From Bryoerythrophyllum caledonicum (taxonomy: Eukaryota; Streptophyta; Bryopsida; Pottiales; Pottiaceae): DNA of 64,000 nt. The DNA lies in the NCBI GenBank assembly GCA_963971425.1, contig OZ020524.1, positions 19,645,022 through 19,709,021 on the forward strand, given 5' to 3'. The notes below the pieces were generated by a model. The model was not told the origin of the DNA, searched no databases, and worked only from the letters and a program-made list of their open reading frames with translations. Below, piece after piece: positions 12,251-25,181 of this stretch. Numbering within the stretch: position 1 is the stretch's first letter; each line of letters begins with the position of its first letter. The translations under genes were made by a program, and so were the position numbers.

Positions 12251-15200
12251 TGGCAATTCAATGCTACATCGGTGCATGTTGCAATGTCCGGCGACATGAA
12301 GAGAGGAGAGGTTGAAGCTAAAGATGACGAGATGACATCGCCGGTGCCACCGTCGCTGCCCATGGAAGGAATGATGTAGAGTTGTGATGAAGATGACATC
12401 ATTCCATCGCAAACTACTACCGCATTTGTCGCGGCAACGTCTCGAGGTGAAGTTTATACTCCCCAATTCGTTCCAAGGAGCGAAAGCCGCGTCCATCGCA
12501 TGATAGGGATCTCACGTAAGGGGGCGGGTCAAAAGCTTCACCTCACCAAAAACATGAACACCAAGTGGCTGCTGAGTCCAGCAATGACAACCGCCCGTTG
12601 GCGCACCATTTGAGGCTTCTCAGGTAGGATGCAAGACCTCCATGTGTGAGCCTTCGGAGGGGCCGCCGAGAACATGCCTCGACCCTCGTTTGTTGTTGAT
12701 ATTGCCAGAGCAGGACTCTCCACAAAGCACGGGAATTTAGTAGGCGCAAGGATGCGGGCTGCTGACTAACGCGAAAAACTCTGCACCATCGCTCTGATCT
12801 GAGGTAAGAGATTTGCAATGTAGACGGCGCATCAATTTCTTCCCCATGAGATGAGTGTCTATAAGTGTCCGTTGATGAATGAGTTTGGTACCCTTGATGC
12901 AAATGGACAGCACCAAGTTAAAATGGTTCAAGTGTCAAAATGAGCAACCTCGGATTGCACTTTTTGTTCCCAAATCTTGGGAGGAGATGTTAACCTTACT
13001 AAATTTTTAGTTAGTGCCAGATATCTATGACCATGAGGTGATCCTAAAGACGTGCTTATCAACTGTCACGTTTGCATTAGAACTTAGCAGCTACAAAGGT
13101 TTCCTAGGTAGCTATGATAATCGGGCTATCTGTTAGTTAATTTTAAAAATCACTTGACGGTCGACATACTAGGCTACTTAGCATAGCAGACGAGGCTTAG
13201 TTGAGAGATCCACCCCCCTCAACCGAGTGAGAAAATGCATGTTTGATTAGACTTACAATGAATATAGGGAGACCATCATATTGTATCAGGGACTCATGCA
13301 TGTCAATTCAATTATCTACGTGTCAGTACAAATTTTATAGAGGGGCATTTTTGGTTTTAAGAGGACTTCTTTAAACTACAAATGGCGTTATTGTGATATA
13401 GGCATGAGAATACAAAGATAACGTCATCAAAAAGATTCATGGAAAATAATATAATGATCTTTGTCCAATAATTGTAGTCTCAAAAATCCAATATTGAAGC
13501 TATGTCAAATCAAAGATCCTACATACAAATTAACAACTTAAAAAGACAAATACTATATGAACTACTACTTCATGGTCATTAACAAACAGTTTCAGCAATG
13601 TTGGCAAGTTCTAAAATGCGCATATCTTTGTCAAAGCTCTAGTTTGGAGCATGCATGAATGTGTCTTTGTTGTAGTCCATCTTACAAAGGTAACATATGA
13701 TGTAATATGTATGTTTACAATATTTACATTGCCTTCTTTTCTAAGGTCTTTAATTCCATCTTTGTGAAATAAAGACATGTACACGTTGGGTTGTCTGTGA
13801 TGATAATGCACTATGCTTTCTTATTCCATATATCAAGAGTAATAATGCATCCTAAGCTTGGGTATTGTATGGCAATTACATTGGATATCCAATAGTAATT
13901 TATAGATCAACACTACCTCACTTGTTCCATTACTGAGTTGATAGCGCATCCAAGGTTTTCTTGAATAAAGTAGTCATTTTGAATAGTATAGTGAGAATCA
14001 AAATTTGCTAGAATGGGCAGGTGCGAACGTGGAAGAGTCATGAAACCAATGTGCTGCAAAACGATCTTTAAGGTAAAAGTGTTGCACGTTGTTGCAGCTG
14101 AAATCTAGCTTCCTCTAGAGCCAATACCTTCTGCAATGCTAAATTTGTGTCGAACTTCACTAGCTACGTCATTGGAATTGATGGTCAATCCACCACAAGT
14201 GGCTATTTTGACCCCCTTACATATTGGCCAATATCGTTTACACACTAAACCAAAACTCAGTAGAAATTGTTCCGTTTAACCTAACATCTTTCTTCTTACC
14301 AATATATATGGCAGGGTGTACCATGATTCCCACGTCCAACCTTGGTGTTGCAATTTTCATTGCCAATTTCTTTGGAAGGCGGGTAATGTGTCACTTTGAT
14401 GGAACACAATCTCATTTCAACATCAAAGTTGTGTGTACAACTCGCAAATCTAGTCTACAGAGGGCCTCATGTATATGTGCCAAAGTTGATCTTGACCCAT
14501 CTTGTAGGACTGAGTAGTTTACTATATCCAAGCAATAGAATCATGGTTTGATTTGAGTGACAAATCAAGCTTGCGGTTGGTAGAGCCAAAGATCTCCACA
14601 TCATTTATGCCACCTCTCTTGGTTACTAGGTCCTCTAGCCCAACTAATTTTCTGAACAGCTTCTTGCCGCCTACTCTAATATATTCCATCCTACACTCTT
14701 CACTACAAGGCTTTGGCACTACAACTCCGCCAAGTAAAACGTTGTGTTTCACTCTTCTATACCTATTCTCCCTTCTCATAGCCACCCATCATTTGGCCTT
14801 ACAAACTTCCCTCTCCTTTATCCAACTCCCTAAGCTTATAGAGATAAAGGTCATGCCTCTGCTCTCTCTCTCAGCCTTACGCACCTAACTTAACATTTCC
14901 TTGCTGAATCCTAGTAGTTGTTGCCTCATACACAATTTTTGCCTCGTAGTTTGCGTGAGTGTGGTCATGCTCTCCCACTTTGGCTCGCAACATCCCACCT
15001 CTACTCACACCATTCTACTCCCGCTCAGCCCTGAGCCTTGCTACTTCCGATCCCTTGAGAGCGATCAAAACTAAACTTGGTTGCATGACACACAATGGCT
15101 CCACCACACCACAGTCATCACACCTGCAACACTATACTCGCTACTTCGCATAATTGGTAGGAAACATAGTCGCCACTCTCTGAGCTCCAAAACACCACCA

Positions 15201-16085
15201 AAATGTATCTCTTTCAAACTTCAATGGCTCCAAACCTTCAACAACTATGGCACAATTGTCATTGAAGTTTGCAATCAATGGCCAAGGCGGCCATAACGAC
15301 GGGCACAGACAACAATATGTTGCATTGATGGCCATGACAGCTATGATGGCAAGAATCTATTTGGATGAGAAGGGTAGAATGGATGAGGAAGCGGGTGGAG
15401 ATGGACACATTATGGAGGTAAAGGTCAAGTTGGTGAAGGAGCGGGGATCCACGGTAGCGTGCTAGAGGCCATGCTCGTGGAATTACGGGCGACGTTGGCG
15501 ACCAGAGGCTAGGCGATCAGAACACAAAGCAACCTCACCTCGAGCATCAGTCGTGGTGCAACACTCATGGGGGGAATTGTAGGATTCCCCATAGTAGGGC
15601 AAGTTTTTTTCTCTTTGCACCAAGAAGAGCCAATTTACTCACAAGTCACAATTCATGATCATAGTTCTCTCTACCTTTGCCAAATGCAAGTTCAATGTTG
15701 AGGTAATCATAATGATCCATTCCCCTACAAGTAAACTATAGTAAATAGTGAATATAGTGTTGATGCAATAGTAATATTGGTGAAAATGATGTCGACCACA
15801 TTGATTTTGGTTTGGAACAACATTAATGTGGACACATTCCAATATGTGCCACGTCACTCAATGCCACCTTGCCGGCACTCACTACCAAATATCTTCCACT
15901 CGTTGTCACTCACCGCCACTTCATCACCGCTCCCCACCACCTCTTCACCACCATTCATCGCCACCTTCATTACTCCACATTAATTTTGTATCAACAATTT
16001 TGAAACATTGCACACTATTTTCTAAGGCACATAATTTGATGTGGATTGAGAATTGAGGTGGACTACTATAATGTGCATATACTGA
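12251..16085. other. Featureless repeat-like intergenic DNA
   Basis: The first 700 bp are the decayed 3' end of the hAT-related unit. The rest is AT-rich, with a C-rich stretch at 14.9-15.1 kb and 15.85-15.98 kb. Every frame is short and without motif. No tRNA, rRNA or TIR pair was found by eye. Confidence 0.4.
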
Positions 16086-16783
16086 AACTACACATAAGGT
16101 CTCATTTAGTGTACTTACCTCAGTACACTATTCATAAATAAGTTGACAAATAGTCTAAGCCGCCAATGCCATCAATAATACTCCCAATCAACCACCTATT
16201 CTAGTACACTATTTGCAAAGAAGTGGCAAATTGTATTAGCCTCCCCCAATCAACCGCCTACCCTAGGACACTATTTTGTAAGAAATTGACAATTAGCTCC
16301 TAATCAAACACCTACCAGCTGCCATGCCATTTATCACCCGCGGTGCCTTCTCATCCACACTCCCTTATCTTCCCATTCCCATTCTTCCATTCCCTTTTTT
16401 AGTTCAACAAGGATACATTCGCACAATTTTGTGCCCACAGCCCCACCACGGTCTGCTCTTCCCTGCCCTACCTCGTTTTGGGCCCTTTGGCTCATCGCGA
16501 TTCTAATTTTTGGAGGATTCTAGTTTCTGGAGGATTTCATTTTCTGGTTTTGAACTTGATATGTCTTGGACTAGGCTTTGAGATTGTTGAACTCGAGTTT
16601 TGTTGTTTGAGCTTTGTTGGACAAGGTTGGAAGGTCAGGATCGGATCCAAAAACTATACTTTGCAATCTTTACTAGAATTCACGAGTAGTGAACTACTCT
16701 ATCACTACACTAATTGTGTACTTCTCAATTAGTGTACATGTTTAAATTTAGTGTCCACTACACTAATTGAGACCTTTAGTGTA
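16086..16783. mobile_element. TIR element, CTACACTAAA family, copy A
   Basis: The left end CTACACATAAGGTCTCAT and the inverted right end CTACACTAAAGGTCTCAA pair over about 25 bp with few mismatches. The right end is followed by TA. Inside are repeated TTAGTGTA / TACACTAA motifs. About 700 bp, with no transposase. The same family occurs at 33306-45824 and from 63098 to the window end; the shared internal block is CCCAATCAACCGCCTACC. Confidence 0.6.
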
Positions 16784-16924
16784 GTACAAGTATTTCAAAA
16801 TAGTGTGGTCCACAGTATATGCAGTGTTTAGCTTAGCCCTGACGCCACAAAGGCGAGTGCAGCTGAAGCAGTCCATAGCCTCGTCTTCCGAGGCCGCACG
16901 AAAGGCTTGCACCCCCTCGTGACC

Positions 16925-16951
16925 AGCCAGCCTCGAAATCGAGGACTGGCT
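16925..16951. repeat. Palindromic hairpin, left arm
   Basis: The sequence AGCCAGCCTCGAAATCGAGG plus seven bases is nearly self-complementary. It reappears inverted at 18164-18190, outside the TTAA element at 17094-18036. The flanking CTTGCACCCC..TCGTGAC sequence is also inverted, so the two may be arms of an older element that the TTAA element entered. Confidence 0.55.
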
Positions 16952-17093
16952 AGGAGAAGATCTGGGCGTCGATCTGGCTAGGAGATCGACGGCCATCGAT
17001 GGCTGCCAGAAGAAGATCCTATCTCTTGGCCAGTAGGCCAAATAGCCACTTGCACCCGAAGGGCGCTTAGGGTTGATGAATCAATTGTTTAAC

Positions 17094-18036
17094 CCCTAAG
17101 GTACCAAGTGTCCAAAAAGGGCTTTTTGAAAGTTTGGTCAGGTTCCTATGGTGTCAATTTCCAACATTCTTCTTTGAAATTTTTACTATAGAAAGACATT
17201 ACCAAGACCTTAGTGGGAAAACAATTTTTTCCTAAATTGGACATTTGATGAAAAAGTTATAGGGTTTTGAATTTTAAATGGGGAGGGTCGGCACCTTGGG
17301 CACCTCCAAAAACTTTTGATAGGACACTCTATTGAAAGTGAGATTTTCAGTACTCGCAAGTAATATTATTTCCCTTCATGTTGTCCAAAAAAAAGTTCTT
17401 GTCTTTAGTGAAAAATAGCATACCAACCCAAGTCAAACATTTTCACACATTGTCACTCATTGTCGGTTAAGGTACCAAAAAAGCTTCTTCTTTTCCACAT
17501 AAAACCTAGAGATCTTCATATTTTTCACTTTTTATTTTGTCCACGTCAATATGTAATGTAAACCTTCATATTAACCATTCGGATTATCAATCAAAAACAT
17601 ATTAAGTTCAAAAAAATAAAGTGTGAATTAACAAATTTCGAGCCTCCACTCCTTGCACACTTGTTTTGAATATGCTACACCCGGTCTCTACCTCTAAAAA
17701 TTGGTGTGTAAGGAGCTAACATCATTCTTAACAAGATGGTAATAGATTTAGACCTTTTGTAGTGAAATTTTTTGACACCAACTGAAGTCAAAGTCTGCTG
17801 ATCCACTAAACGCAGGGAAGAAAATGAACCATTTGCTTGACTTCAAACACTATAATCTTTTAATCCGTGCGGTCAAAGATTATGAAATTTTGAACATGTA
17901 TTACTTAATAAGCCTTTATTGAGATCCTACGGTCAGAACTAAAAATAAAAGTTTGTGTTACCTTCTTTATTGGTTGCACTAGAATCCATTTAGTTTGAAG
18001 TATTTTTGGTGTAAAACTATCACAGTACCTTAGGGG
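17094..18036. mobile_element. TTAA-flanked TIR element, copy 1
   Basis: The ends are perfect 12-bp inverted repeats, CCCCTAAGGTAC and GTACCTTAGGGG. The left flank is TTAA (17090-17093) and the right flank TTAT (18037-18040). The element is 943 bp with no coding capacity. TTAA target duplication with CCC-starting ends is the pattern of piggyBac-type elements, but no transposase of that type is present, so the superfamily is inferred. Internal blocks (CTCCTTGCACA, ATGCTACACCC, ACCTCTAAAAATTGG) recur at 23.8, 26.35 and 51.5 kb. Confidence 0.65.
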
Positions 18037-18163
18037 TTATTGTAATGGTCTCCTACCTTAATATGGGTTCACTCATTTCCTTGGGGTATGTTGCGTGTAT
18101 CTTAGTGTTTGAATTCAAGGGCAAGGATCATCTCAAATGAGATCGACGGTGATGATTGGCCAC

Positions 18164-18190
18164 AGCCAGTCCTCGATTTCGAGGCTGGCT
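18164..18190. repeat. Palindromic hairpin, right arm
   Basis: Inverted partner of 16925-16951; the same 27 bases on the opposite strand. Confidence 0.55.
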
Positions 18191-18830
18191 AGTGACGAGG
18201 CTTGCACCCCTCATGAAATCCACCGACACCACCTTTCTCGTGTTGCAAAAGCAAGCACATAAAACAATTGTGCTTTCCTTTCTGGATCAGACAGGTGCCG
18301 CCCACTTTCCAACACACGTTCGGATCCGGATCGTGCCAAAGGCACAAGAGAGATCCTTTTAACACAATGCACCTACGGTAGAGCTTTCGATAAACTTCAT
18401 CACTGCACCCCTCATCACTCAGGATGAGGAGTGAGAGCGCATGCCAATGATATCACTCCGATGTGCTTCTGTAAACGCGTTCTCACTCGTCGCGTCTCGG
18501 TCCTCGGATGCTCTGTGTGTGGCACATGACAAAAATGGATTGATCTTTTGCTTCACGATCAAAACCTCCCAATGATTCACCCACTTTGTTTCAGCCATCC
18601 ATCATGATTCTAATAATGACTTCCACAACACAAAAATATTCCCACGTGGAACATTGAGTCACAAGCTCAAATCTATTTTTAACTTTGCATATTGTAATGA
18701 CATGATTTTCTTATGAATTATTATAAGAGCATCCTCAATGCATACATTGTAAATTAGGCCCTCAACCTCAATAGCAAGGGACAATTAGAGAGTCTAAAAA
18801 AATAGGTGGTCATTTGGGCTATTGCACCTT

Positions 18831-19345
18831 AATCCCTAAAGGGCCAAGGCATTTTTTGTCAAAAACATTCCAAAACTGCCACCGTCAAAACGACGCTAGA
18901 AAATCAATTTTGAAGTAAAATTTTGGACTTCTAAACGTAAGATCTTAAACTAGACTTCTATATGAACACGCCATTAGTTTTTGGTTGCAATCCACCGAAC
19001 AGATGTGAAGATTACAACATTTGAAGTGAGAGAAAAAATATTTTTCTTCCTTGCCCAACAAGGTCAACCCACTTTGACTTAACATATCTTGGAAATTTTA
19101 CACTAATTTATTCAAACCCTTTACCATTATGACCCACATGGTGTTAGCTATATGTTTGCAAAATGTTAGGTCAAAATGAGGAGTGAAACATGTTGAAATA
19201 AGTAATTATGTGCATGGGGGTACAAAAACGTGACAATGACTACAAAAATGAAGTGAAATTTTTTGTTGCATAAAACTTTACATATTTGAGAATCCCAACG
19301 GATCAAACTTGCAATTCCTCTTTTCACTAATTTAGGGGGGGTAAA
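18831..19345. mobile_element. TTAA-family element, second subfamily, copy 6 (damaged)
   Basis: It starts CTTAATCCCTAAAGGGCCAA and runs about 500 bp in clear similarity to the reverse complement of 56046-57175. Shared blocks include GGTTGCAATCCACCG, ACATTTGAAGTG-like and GAGAATCCCAA. The terminal CCCC is mutated to TCCC, and the far end near 19340 (TTTAGGGGGGG) is degraded. Non-coding. Confidence 0.5.
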
Positions 19346-19794
19346 TTGGTAAAATAGTAAAATCTCTCATTTTCCACAATTTATTGAATCAATTAAGCAA
19401 ATTTTGGTAGGCTATCTTTGAAAATGGGGATTTTTCATCAAATGCTGGACCAAGTCATCTCACCCACTCCCTCCAAAAGTCAAGGTTCTCGAACTATTGT
19501 TCACACGGGAATTTTTTTTTTAAAAACAATGTGGAAGGGCGTGTTGGTCAATTTGCCAGCTAGCAGGCCTAGTTCACATAGAGTGTTTAATATTTTTAAA
19601 AGGATTTCAAGACTTTTCATGAAGGGTATCTTCTTTGGTCTTCCTTCCACCCATTATTTGGGTTGCCCCACTCTTCCTTAGAGCCCCTACTTACTGTCCT
19701 TTTTTAACACTTATAATTCATTGATTGACAACGCTACCCAGACTGCCCATCATCCCTACTCTTGACTTAAGAGGATATTAACTTTCAAACTATG

Positions 19795-19796
<2 letters not shown>

Positions 19797-19843
<47 letters not shown>
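19797..19843. repeat. (TA)n microsatellite
   Basis: An uninterrupted run of about 23 TA units in otherwise unremarkable AT-rich DNA. The surrounding 19345-20510 region contains no gene that I can identify. Confidence 0.95.
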
Positions 19844-19848
<5 letters not shown>

Positions 19849-20519
19849 AATGGCCAAGGGCTAATACCCGGACCGATACCTAGGCATCTCAAAATGCACC
19901 ACATGGTGATATTTGGGTCACTTTTACTTTTTAAAAGTTTTTATGGAGGAGATCCAGGTATCTAAAGGATAGGCATATTTTTACTTTATTGAGGATTATC
20001 ATTGGTTAGTTGGAAACAAAGCTCTTATTAAGGACTATCTTGTATAAAAATTCAAAAAAAAAAAAAATCTAATTTTAAGAATATGTCAAGAATCCAAATC
20101 TTCCCTCTAAGGGACACTTGGTCCTTTAGAGGTCAATCACTAGCCTCTAGAAAGGCCTTCAACCTTGCTCTCTAAGCCTTTTTGTGCCATGTGGCAACAC
20201 CTCCTCATTTGATGGCACGAAGGCCAAAAAGAATCATTGAACTTTGAGCAAAAAATGCCTCAATTAATGCTCACAAGGGCATTTCAAGGGCTCTTTTACA
20301 CCCCCACAAATTTGGAAAGTGGGAGGGAGCAATTTTTTTAGTGATTTACGGAGGTCGTGCGAGTGGCTACCATTCATTCAAGTGTGGACTGAATCCTGGC
20401 GATTTTATCTTGAAATCAGTAAGAAAATCTAGCTCCTAGATTGATTTCAGAATTAGTGAAGTGGCGAATTTTTTTTACATTTTCTTATGCAACATGTAAG
20501 CAATGTGGCTCCCTGATTG

Positions 20520-20800
20520 TTTCATGACGCCGCTTTTGGCTGCTTCAATGAACACATTTTCTCTTCTCTAGCGACAAACATAAAAAATTGAAGTGTCGTT
20601 GTGGCGACAGATAAGAAACATGATGCAAACATAATGAGATACACCCATGATACCAATGAAGCGTGACATAAACACAAGCATGACACTGAGACAACATGTA
20701 AAAAGATGTCATAATCACTTACTGTCTGGGGGAATTGAACCTCGGCCAAGAAGGCCCTGCCCATTACAGCAGCTAGTCCCCCCCACCCCACACCCAATTA
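20520..20800 (-). mobile_element. Possible tRNA-derived SINE
   Basis: On the minus strand the stretch near 20800-20725 carries a pol III A-box-like segment (TAGCTGCTGTAATGGGC) and, about 30 bases later, a good B-box (GAGGTTCAATTCC), followed by CCCCAGAC. The rest (about 200 bp) is unrelated to tRNA, ending near a T-rich tract. The anticodon arm does not fold as a tRNA, so it is not called a tRNA gene. I could not identify target duplications. Confidence 0.45.
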
Positions 20801-20883
20801 GTACACTTGTTCGCGAAACCTCAAGCATCAAACATTTGCCGTCATCATGGAAACATAAGTTAAGATTACAATCCAACACCTCG

Positions 20884-21783
20884 TCATTGACGATAATCCC
20901 TCCAGTGTATCATTGCTGCCACACAAGGAAAAAAATTCTGTGAATAAACATCACACAACAAGTCACAATTCAGTTTTGCAGACTCCCTGGCGGCTGCGTG
21001 CTTTGCTATGAGGGCAAGCTCTTTCAATGGCGCATCTTCGCACATCTTCACTATTAGGGTTTTGTATTCCCCCATCACTGGTCTAAGTGGCTCAAGAAGT
21101 GATATCCAATGTGTCTTCACGTTTTTGAGCATTCTCAAACCCTCTGTTTCCACAATGTCAGCAAGTTTTTAAGACTCAAGGTGCTTCTTCGAACTGGTAC
21201 TGAAGTACGCGTACATGGCTTGGCAAAGCGATTCAAGTTTAGCTACAATTGGCAGATTGGAGAGCGGCTCTACTGCCAAATTTGTGGGATGCGCTGTGCA
21301 ATGCACCTCCACCATGAAAGGAGCGATCTGCTCCTTCAACTGCGTCGTCACGACGGATCTAGATCCCTGGAAAACCGAAACACCATCTGCGCCAAAGTAC
21401 ACAAATTTCTCTGCTGCTTCTTTTACATCCAGCCCTCTATGGTAAGTTAAATTAGACACAATAGCTTCCTTCACAGCATGAGCACCATTCCCTTGAACTA
21501 GACGTTGTAATGTCAATAACATGTTGCATCTTGTAAATCCAATCACCACATACATATGAACGGAGAGCCAGCTCTCATGGTCGATAGTGATTACCTCGTT
21601 GGCTAAAACCGAAAAGAAGTAAGCCTCACGTATGGTTTTTTTGGTACACTCAGAAAGTACGTATGCCATGTTGTCCGCCATGCCCCATCCCGTAGTTGTG
21701 CTCCAATGCTTGCGAGGGCAGTCAGGCACCGCCAACTGCTGCAATAACATGCAAGATGACTCAAAGTCCGTCATTGGTTGTCC
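20884..21783 (-). pseudogene. DUF4371/ZNF862-like hAT-related transposase fragment
   Basis: The minus strand reads PMTDFESSCMLLQQLAVPDC, then GMADNMAYVLSE, ITIDHESWLSVHMYV, FFGADGVSVFQGSR-like and HCTAHPTNLAVEPLSNLPIV, then YAYFSTSSKKHLES. A TAA follows at 21169-21171, and homology resumes in the same frame (KLADIVETEGLRMLKNVKTHWISLLEPL). These motifs belong to the DUF4371 / zinc-finger 862-like transposase-derived family common in non-seed plants. The N- and C-terminal parts are missing. The 5' side is cut near 21783 by the truncated LINE. Confidence 0.7.
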
Positions 21784-23522
21784 TAAAAATCCTAGAATAG
21801 AACCATCCATACTACAAATAATATGTGTCCACCACCAAAATCAAACCCTTGGCATCCTAGAACTTACCTCCATAGCAAAAACTCTAAACATACACCGGCT
21901 ATACACAAAGATGGCCCCACCAACACCTATACAAAAACCCGTCAACAGAAACAAAAAATGGTCAAAACTAAGTTACAACAACAATACACCAGATTACCTT
22001 TTAACCCCCCCACTTCTCCCGGACTACCAAACTACCACCTCACCAAATTGACCCCGCATGTAGCTACTATACCGATGGCTCCTTCAACCCGCTAGAACAG
22101 ATTAGCTCGGATAATTGGCGCAAAGAAAAAGCCGGCTATGGAATATGCAATTCTACGAAAGCAATCAAATAAGCCAAAAGATTGCATGGACTACAAAATA
22201 TGCTCAGAGTAGAAGTCATGGCCATCCACAAAACACTGGAAATTGTCACAACAAAATACAACAATGAACTAGCGTTCATATTCACAGGATGCATTGACGC
22301 ACTATATTTATTAAATACCCAATTAACACACCCTACCCTCCACAATAGCCACCCCGACCAAATCATAATGGAATCAATGGTCCAAATGATACTAAAAAGA
22401 AGACAAATCACAACCCTCCACAAAGTCCGAGCCCATGCCAATATTGATGAGAACGAACAAGCGGATAAACTAGCAAAAGAGGGCCGAGAAAAATCACATA
22501 AAAATGCCAAAGATCTACACAAATACGCCCACGCTACCCCATACTACATCCAAAAAGAAGAGTGACCCTCCAAAGAAGACACCCCTGATAAAGGCCCGGT
22601 AAGGTTCTTGAGCAAATACCTCAAAAAACAAGACCTATATATCAACCTTGACACAATCTCAGATAACTTCCCCAACATAGAAAAATGGACTAGTAACAAC
22701 ATAGACAATGAACTCTTTACAAACTTCTGGAAAAACCCCATCATCACGGACTCACAAATAACATGCCTCATCAAATTCCGTACCGGACAATACATGGGAA
22801 ACGCCCCAAAACAACTCTTCTTTGGAATAGAAAGATTTCAATCCATAATATGCCTAATATGCACTTCCACAAATCCAGACACATGGCTACATGTTTTACT
22901 TAAATGTCATAACCACCACATACACTTCTTAATTGTCAAAAGTCATAACAAAGCCGTACGGAAAATCCGTAAATTAATCACCTCCCATAACAAATCAAGA
23001 TGTTTTATCCTCATGAATGTCGGCACCTTTAATAACAACCCACAAGAAAATACGGTTCCACCATGGCTACTTCCATGTACATGTGAAACTCAACGATGCC
23101 ACTGCAATGCTCGACTCAAACCGGACACTCTGCGTTAGACGCCTACCATACAATGACCCCCCATCCGACCACATAAACCAAGACTACACCATTCAATTCA
23201 TCAAATTTACATACTGTAATGACAGATTCTCCCTAGAAACAATCAAAAACAAATTCAATAAATACCAATCCCTTATTGATGACATCAGTGCCCTCGGATG
23301 GAAAGTGGACCCCCTTATTGTAATCATAGCCGGCGCTCGTGCCACCACCTTTATCCCATCTATAAAAACCCTAGAAGATACCTTCAAAATCCCTATTGAT
23401 ACAATTACAAACACTTTCAAAAATATTAACATCATTGCTATACAACATGCTATGTCCATCCTTCTGCATAAACGCAAAATTGAAAACAATCGAACCCTTC
23501 CCGATACACAAGACCCCTTATA
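21784..23522 (+). pseudogene. LINE ORF2 C-terminal fragment: dead RNase H and CCHC-like finger
   Basis: RNase H is recognisable (YYTDGS, then RVEVMAIHKTL, then IFTGCIDALYLLN, then RAHANIDENEQADKLAKEG). The second catalytic Asp has become Gly (FTG instead of the FTD seen at 44.1 kb). A TGA at 22563-22565 replaces the Trp of the KDWPSKED motif in the other copy. A 2-bp loss near 23130 shifts the frame again. The downstream finger has CLICTSTNPDTWLHVLLKC followed by HNHHIH. It ends HKRKIENN..QDPL at 23522. Not functional. Confidence 0.85.
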
Positions 23523-23819
23523 AAATTACCCCTTTACTCTCCATTTATAATCCACGACAAGCAAAACACACCCTACTCTCCATCTTTCCTCCTCTCCATT
23601 TTTCTCTCTTCTCTCTCTCCTCCCCCTCCCTCCTTCCTTGTTACTCTTTTGATTGGTTGGTTTTGTGGTTTTTTGGCTACTTTTTATATAGTGACTACCC
23701 TCGAAAGGGAGAAGTAGTTCCAGCTTACTAATTCCTTGTCCGGTGGCCATGGTCTTAGTAGTGGAACGAATAGACACTTTATTCACGCCGGCCTCCTTCG
23801 GAGACCGGCGTTCTTCTTC
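21784..23819 (+). mobile_element. 5'-truncated LINE, same family as 33470-45632
   Basis: From CTAAAAATCCTAGAATAG on, this is collinear with 43626-45632 of the full-length copy: the end of the linker, RNase H, C-terminal finger, 3' UTR, terminal hairpin 23786-23810 and a short TTC tail (23811-23819). The loss of the 5' end is typical of incomplete target-primed reverse transcription. Clear target duplications were not found; the 5' side abuts a DUF4371 pseudogene and the 3' side a TTAA element, so the locus is probably rearranged. Confidence 0.85.
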
Positions 23820-24175
23820 CTTTACCCCTTCTCTACTTCTAAAAATTGGTATACAAGGAACAAATATCATGCTTAACATGGTTGTATAAACTTTAGACCT
23901 TGTGTAGTACAAAACTTTGACACCTAGTGAAGTCAAAGTCTATTAATCCACTCAACGCAAGGAAGAAAATTAATCATTTTCTCTACTTCAAACTCTATAT
24001 TCTTTCAATTCATGGAGTCAATGTGTATGAAAGTTTGTGAGTATGTTACTTAATAAGTCTTGATTGAGATCCTACAGTTAAAACTAAAAGTAAAACTTTT
24101 TGCTTCCTTACTCATTGCACTAGAATCAACAATTTTGAAGTGTTTTTGTAGATAATTGTCACAAAAATTTAGGGG
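23820..24175. mobile_element. TTAA-family element, copy 4, left part missing
   Basis: Internal blocks CTACTTCTAAAAATTGG, TTAGACCTTGTGTAGT and GTCAAAGTCTATTAATCCAC match copies 1, 2 and 5. The right end TTTAGGGG is followed by TTAA (24176-24179). The left end is replaced by the LINE 3' end. Confidence 0.55.
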
Positions 24176-24425
24176 TTAAGTATGGGCGAGCTTGGTGGTC
24201 TCTAAACTTAGGTAAGAATAAACATTAATCACCTTTGGCAAGGGAGAAGAAGAGATCATGTCATACCATGAATCTAAAGTTTTCATCTTTAAGTTGAATA
24301 TAGAAATTTAAAATTATTTAGAGCTGATTTCAATACTTTTAAATTTAAAAGAGGTGAAAAATCAAAACGGCTCCGCCTCATTCTAGTTTACTTTTGGGAA
24401 AAAAATGCCCAAACTGATTGTTTAA

Positions 24426-25181
24426 GGAGGGTTTCATACATGGACCATGGTACCAAGGTCCAAAAGCTACCTAGTGCTACTTGCAATTTCATTGGTGTAG
24501 AGCTTCAAATCGGCCTTGGTCGGGACCTTGGGGTTTCACACATGGATCAAGGTACCAAGGTACCAAGGGCGTCTAAAATGCCTACATGGTAACACTATTT
24601 GGAGGTTTTGGCACCAAGAGTTTGGTCCCTCGAGAGAAGTTTGGATTTCTATTCTCATTTGGAGCAAACTCTTGCCAAGATGCCAAACATTTATTCATTA
24701 AAATATTAAGATTTGTCAAGATCTCAATTGATAGATTAAAACAATAACTTATTTTGCCCTAGAATATTTTATCCAACATTTTTTAATCCAGAAAGTTTTA
24801 TTCAAATTTTCACATGAATGTTTTTACCTCAATTTTTTGTGTTGGTGCTTGAGCTGGAATTTTTTTGTGTAATGAGAATTTTTACTCTTTTTTATAAAAA
24901 AAATCTCAAAAATGTGTTTCATTGTAGACTCCATGGCTAAAAAATGTGAGAGAGGAGAGGTTCATAAAAGTAACTCTTAAGAAGTAGAAACTGACTTGGA
25001 ATTTGCCAAATGGTATGGATCTTGGCCTCTCAACTTGGTACCTTGGACTTTCTCACATGGACATTCCCAAACTCCACAAATTGCATATTTTAATATATTT
25101 TTCCAACTCAAATACTTAGCACTTTGGCATAGTTTGGTCCTTTGGTACCTTGGTACCATGGTCCATATGTGAAACCCCCCT
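24426..25181. mobile_element. MITE-like element with GGTACC-rich inverted ends
   Basis: The left end reads GGGTTTCATACATGGACCAT then GGTACCAAGGTCC; the right end, inverted, reads GGGTTTCACATATGGACCAT then GGTACCAAGGTACC. About 40 bp pair with few mismatches. A further copy of the terminal motif lies internally at 24528-24570. Length about 755 bp, AT-rich core, no coding capacity. Target duplication is unclear. Confidence 0.6.

Noticed and set aside
20720-20800. A minus-strand tRNA gene
   Set aside because: The B-box is good, but the anticodon and acceptor stems do not pair, so a SINE head is more likely.
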